From Alicyclobacillus tolerans (GTDB taxonomy: Bacteria > Bacillota > Bacilli > Alicyclobacillales > Alicyclobacillaceae), in NCBI RefSeq assembly GCF_021739485.1, contig NZ_JAJFNK010000040.1:1-47489 (forward strand): a stretch of 47,489 nucleotides of DNA, read 5' to 3'. The notes beneath the pieces are model-generated. The model did no database searches. It saw only the letters and a program-made list of their open reading frames with translations, and was not told where the DNA came from. Shown here piece by piece: positions 43,705 through 47,489 of this stretch. A program made the translations under genes and the position numbers. How positions within the stretch are numbered: the stretch's first letter is position 1; each line of letters begins with the position of its first letter.

Positions 43705-43721
43705 TGCTGCTGGCCTCCAGT

Positions 43722-46700
43722 TTAATGCGTAACAACGTGTCCTTGTAGGTCCATGATTCCATTCTGTGCGAACATTTCCTCCCAAACTTTGCGGTATATA
43801 TTCTTCTTTGAAAACAATTGGACACAGCCAACCACGACGAGCAATTCTCGCGCCCTAGATAAAGCCACATTGACACGTCGCTCATCCCTTGCAAAGCCTA
43901 TATCGCCTCTTCTGTTATTTCGAACAAAACTTGCAATAATGATATCCTTTTCTATGCCCTGGAAACGGTCTACTGTACCTACGCGCAAAACTAAGTTTGG
44001 AAAGGTATCTCTCCACTGACTCATTCTTCGTACCTGATCCCCATAGAAACTAATCAACCCAATTTCCTTCCGATGCGAGTTACCTGTCGTACCTAGAGAA
44101 TCGTTGATTTCTTCTAAAAGCCGATAAATAATCTGTAGTTCTGTTTCGTTATAATAACTGTCGCTATGCGGATCCTGTTGTTCTTGAAAATTGGAATGAA
44201 GCGGAACGTCAATCCACATGGCGTGATTCCAGGGTCGGATGACCTCACCATTAATACCGTGACTTCGCTCCAATTCAGGTTCCTTTAGCCCCGCGACAAG
44301 TTTACCGTCATAAAATTGATTAATGTTGTTCATAATGTGCGGATGCATACGGTACTGAACTTGAAGCGTCCGTTTTTTTTCATCAGGCAAGTCCTTAAAC
44401 AGACGTTCAAAAAGAGATTCCCTGAAATACTCTCGTTGTATCTGTTTTTGCTCCTCCGGTTCATCCCCAGCTTCAATGACTTCGTTCAATGTGTCGTTCC
44501 CAATCATAGGGGGGAGTTGTTTGTGATCCCCAACAAGCACTGTAGTTTTCCCTTTTAACATCGGTAACAGCAATTCTGGAGGGGTTGCTTTGGATACCTC
44601 GTCAATGATGACCATGTCGAAATCCGGATACTGTTCAGTGAACTCTTTCGAACCGGATTGAATACAAGTAATTCCTATTACATTCGCATTTTTGATATAC
44701 ACCTGTTTGAATACGTTCCTATCACGCGGACTGATTCCACTAAGCTGTACATACCAACCTTCAGACAACTGAATCTCAGTTGATACTGCCATCGTTTCAC
44801 CTTGTAAATGTTCGATGTCCGACTGAATGCTCTCGATAGCTAATTTTCTTGTACGAATAGATTCCCCAATCTGCCCTAATTGAAGTTTGCTATTCTGAAT
44901 TTGAACTGTTGTACTGGATATCTCTGATTCCAAATGTCTTCCAGAATTCAATAAACGGTCAACCTCTTCACGACAATTCGTCAGAATCTCTTGGAGAGTG
45001 TTCCTTTTTTCAACGTGCCTCACAATAGTCTGCTGTAAAGACTGAATTTGATGCTGTCTTTCTGGTTCTTCGATTAGGAAGTGTTCATTCGCACGGTTCC
45101 ATTCTCGTGCAGCACTGTTAAATTCGATTTTTCGGTCTGCGTGCTGTTTCCAAAACTGTTCTTCTGTCACGTCATTTAGATACGGCATTTCTTCCAAGCA
45201 TCCTTGGATTTGGCTCAAAAGATCGTCTCGCTTTGCACTCAATTCTTTGATGGTGGATTGCCTCATTTGGATGAAACGATTGATTCCTCCAACTTGATCT
45301 TCAATGAAAGCGTCTGCATGTAAAGCTAGGCTCTCAGCCATCTGCGTCTGATAAGACCCTGTTAGCTTTGCCGTTAAATCCGCTTGAATCTCAGCACGTT
45401 TTTTCGTCATCGCTGCTAACACGGCTTCTGATTTCCCTACGGCGAACTCAAGCTTACGAAGCCAATCTGCTACCTTCTTGTCTTGCCCGAACCATTTCCG
45501 ATCTGCCAGCATTTTCGTAAAGCCGTTGGGCTTTTGCATCAGCACCCTTTTCAATTGGGATAGGGTATCATTACCCCCCTCCGCCAACTTCTCATTTACT
45601 TCCGTTTTCCGTGCCGTTCTACGATATTCCCTGAGGAACTTGGTTGCCCGAATGTGTTCAGCCTCCAACTTCTCTTGTAAAGACTCCAGGGCATCCAGTT
45701 CTGCTTTATCATGTCGTAATTCACAAATATATTCATCAAGACTCTTAAGATTTTGCCTGTGCTCTAACTGACTAAATAAAGAGTTTAAATACGATAGTAA
45801 ATCCAATAACTGTATTTTAGCTTGAATACTGGTAAGCTGCTCCTTATATTGGTGTACGACCCTATTGAGGTCTGCCTTATGGGTAAGCAGTGAACTCTGC
45901 GTTTTCTCTTCTTTCATCACTTCTGCCTTGAACACATCAACCTCTCTTGACATACTCTTAAACTTATGTAGGGTTTTGTAATAAACTTTAATGTCATCAA
46001 GATGATTGTCGATGTTCTGGATTTCTTCTTTCAGTCTCGTTGCGGTTTGGTGCAGCCGTTCCAAACGCGTTGTCGCAAAGTTGCTTTCATCTTTAGCCTG
46101 AGATTGAGCAGCTTGACATTTTACAATAAGTTCATCCGTTTCAACGATATGGCTTTGTATCGAAGGGAGTTGTATTTTAATACCAACCAGCTCATCTTCA
46201 ACTAGTGCCTTATCCGTTATCAGTCTGTTGTACGTTGCTTCACTGGCTTTCAGTCGTTGCTCTTCCTGTTGTTCGGCCTCTCTTAATTCTTTAATTTCCT
46301 GACGGTTCAAACGGATTGCTAGTTCCTGTTTTTCGATTTCAGCTTGAACAGAACTCAGCCGCCTGTTCAAGTTTTTAAGTCGAGTTGCTGTAGCCTTTTT
46401 TGTGGAAGCAATCCATGTATCGACTACGTTGTCTTCAATAAAACCCTTTCCTTCAACTTCCACCCGGTCGGCTTTCCCCTTACGCAATACCCTGATTTCC
46501 GGGCAGACCTCCAGCTTGCTCAACGCGTTATCTACAGCCAAATTCGACTGTGAAGCAATAAGTGTTTTCAACCCACGTCTCGCATTCTGATAACAGATCT
46601 CAGCAATCACCGTAGTCTTACCAGTTCCCGGTGGACCTTGAATGAGAAAAATGTCCTCCGAGTTCATTGCTCCCTCTATGGCTTCTAGTTGATATCTATT

Positions 46701-47390
46701 GAGGTTGGTCTGCAATGTTTCAACCAATTTAATATTTTTTTCTTGTTTCTTTACAGTTGAGAGGTCGCCAAAAAGCAAATCCTCAATTTGCTTGTTGACT
46801 GCCTTGCCTAACCGTAAGCTAGTCATTCCTTTTTGTAATCGCGCAATTTGTGCAGAATCCCCCCGATTACTGAGGTGTATTTTACCGGACTTTTCGAATC
46901 GGATGTCATTTTTTAAGGCAAAGGAATGCTGCTCATCATTCAGGTCAACTACAATTTCATTTTTCTCAACATCAATACTCTCCACATTTCCGATCTCTAT
47001 TCCGTCTTCACTTTCGTCGGAAAGAGCCTTAACCAAAGAATACGATAATTTCTTCTTCTGTACGACATCGATGATTTCATGGTTCTTTAACGTGAACCTT
47101 AGTTTTCGATGGTCTTCTGAAATCCGGTAAGATCTATACTGAAGTACAAGTTCTTGTTCCTTCGTCTTAGCAGCCAATACCTGCAAATAGAAATCCCAGG
47201 ATTTAAGACGTTTAGCTAATAGTGTTGACCGCTCTTGCTGTTGAACTTGGGCAGAAAGCTGCTCAAGCCACTCAGGAGTAAACGTTTTAAACATGAGCGG
47301 TCCCTTACTTGTTTCAAAGTGAACAGACGTAAATATATTATGGGGAGAAGCTCTGCCAACCCGAAGCGGAACTAAGGATACCCCAATCAC
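43722..47390 (-). CDS. Large SF1 (UPF1-like, COG1112) helicase with coiled coil
   Basis: This 1222-residue protein has a small N-terminal region, then Walker A IQGPPGTGKTT near residue 250, a long Glu/Lys/Gln-rich coiled-coil insertion from about 330 to 850, Walker B MVIIDEVSKATPPELLLPM near 940, GDHKQLPP, QYRMHPHIMNN near 1040 and the SF1 C-terminal VDRFQGIEKDIIIASFVR and NVALSRARELL. This is the AAA_11/AAA_12 helicase type. No kinase domain is visible. The GTG at 47390 has no ribosome site; an ATG at 47294 is possible, and the frame stays open upstream to a TGA at 47472-47474. It is paired with a PLD nuclease, as in Mokosh. Confidence 0.82.
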   Translation of the reverse strand: MIGVSLVPLRVGRASPHNIFTSVHFETSKGPLMFKTFTPEWLEQLSAQVQQQERSTLLAKRLKSWDFYLQVLAAKTKEQELVLQYRSYRISEDHRKLRFTLKNHEIIDVVQKKKLSYSLVKALSDESEDGIEIGNVESIDVEKNEIVVDLNDEQHSFALKNDIRFEKSGKIHLSNRGDSAQIARLQKGMTSLRLGKAVNKQIEDLLFGDLSTVKKQEKNIKLVETLQTNLNRYQLEAIEGAMNSEDIFLIQGPPGTGKTTVIAEICYQNARRGLKTLIASQSNLAVDNALSKLEVCPEIRVLRKGKADRVEVEGKGFIEDNVVDTWIASTKKATATRLKNLNRRLSSVQAEIEKQELAIRLNRQEIKELREAEQQEEQRLKASEATYNRLITDKALVEDELVGIKIQLPSIQSHIVETDELIVKCQAAQSQAKDESNFATTRLERLHQTATRLKEEIQNIDNHLDDIKVYYKTLHKFKSMSREVDVFKAEVMKEEKTQSSLLTHKADLNRVVHQYKEQLTSIQAKIQLLDLLSYLNSLFSQLEHRQNLKSLDEYICELRHDKAELDALESLQEKLEAEHIRATKFLREYRRTARKTEVNEKLAEGGNDTLSQLKRVLMQKPNGFTKMLADRKWFGQDKKVADWLRKLEFAVGKSEAVLAAMTKKRAEIQADLTAKLTGSYQTQMAESLALHADAFIEDQVGGINRFIQMRQSTIKELSAKRDDLLSQIQGCLEEMPYLNDVTEEQFWKQHADRKIEFNSAAREWNRANEHFLIEEPERQHQIQSLQQTIVRHVEKRNTLQEILTNCREEVDRLLNSGRHLESEISSTTVQIQNSKLQLGQIGESIRTRKLAIESIQSDIEHLQGETMAVSTEIQLSEGWYVQLSGISPRDRNVFKQVYIKNANVIGITCIQSGSKEFTEQYPDFDMVIIDEVSKATPPELLLPMLKGKTTVLVGDHKQLPPMIGNDTLNEVIEAGDEPEEQKQIQREYFRESLFERLFKDLPDEKKRTLQVQYRMHPHIMNNINQFYDGKLVAGLKEPELERSHGINGEVIRPWNHAMWIDVPLHSNFQEQQDPHSDSYYNETELQIIYRLLEEINDSLGTTGNSHRKEIGLISFYGDQVRRMSQWRDTFPNLVLRVGTVDRFQGIEKDIIIASFVRNNRRGDIGFARDERRVNVALSRARELLVVVGCVQLFSKKNIYRKVWEEMFAQNGIMDLQGHVVTH

Positions 47391-47489
47391 TTTTGGCGGG
47401 AGTTTCTTTGAAACCGGATTGACACCCTTAGTCTGGACATAACTCCCGTTTTCTAGCGTTATCTCAAACTTTCACGTTCGACTTGGGCA
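47391..47489 (-). other. Possible missing 5' end of the helicase gene
   Basis: In the helicase frame, 27 more codons are open and look coding (KFEITLENGSYVQTKG and on), with no start codon. A GTG at 47473-47475 lies one base out of frame, and its first codons would read V/M-K-F-E if one A were removed. This may be a frameshift or the tail of an upstream domain cut by the window. Confidence 0.4.

Noticed and set aside
42169..47390. DISARM system (helicase plus PLD protein)
   Set aside because: No DUF1998 protein or methyltransferase gene in the window, and the helicase is UPF1-like SF1 with coiled coil rather than DrmA-like.

Overview
The window suggests a low-to-mid GC Bacillota, possibly an Alicyclobacillus-like soil bacillus. 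This rests on strong GGAGG ribosome sites, GTG/TTG starts, sigma-A promoters, CcpA-type cre candidates and LacI/DeoR/IclR regulators of local operons. The genus call is inference only. Nearly every gene is on the minus strand; only the MmgE/PrpD gene and one SDR gene read rightward. No rRNA, tRNA or CRISPR array was seen.

Layout. (1) 1-0.94 kb: gene-free, with IS21-like terminal repeats. (2) 0.94-7.6 kb: a LacI-controlled operon (LacI, FAD oxidoreductase, MFS, DinB protein, SDR, aldose epimerase) with two matching palindromic operators and a good promoter. (3) 7.7-11.2 kb: a 246-bp repeat, a Septu-type ATPase/HNH pair (ptuA-ptuB) and a broken IS256 transposase. (4) 11.3-23.1 kb: a carboxylic-acid operon (MFS, IclR, HMG-CoA-lyase-like, enoyl-CoA hydratase, acyl-CoA dehydrogenase, two CaiB/BaiF CoA-transferases, TcuA, TcuB) with a divergent MmgE/PrpD gene. 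(5) 23.7-40.8 kb: a sugar/aldonate region holding alcohol dehydrogenase, rbsD, rbsK, split UxaA-type dehydratase, HpaI aldolase, DmpG/DmpF, LarA-like epimerase, cyclase, an RbsABC-type transporter, DeoR and SDR. It also holds three decayed genes: a UxaA paralogue, an aldo/keto reductase and larE. (6) 40.8-42.2 kb: gene-free, with repeats. (7) 42.2-47.4 kb: a PLD nuclease and a large coiled-coil SF1 helicase resembling a Mokosh-type defence pair.

How they may work together. Region 4 reads as an uptake-and-beta-oxidation-like route for a tricarboxylate or branched dicarboxylate. One attractive but unproven scheme runs tricarballylate/aconitate -> CoA ester -> citryl-CoA -> acetyl-CoA + oxaloacetate. 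Region 5 reads as uptake, oxidation, epimerisation, dehydration and retro-aldol cleavage of a sugar or sugar acid. The two defence modules each have a copy of the same 246-bp direct repeat just beyond their 3' ends; the two copies bracket about 34 kb, mostly catabolic genes.
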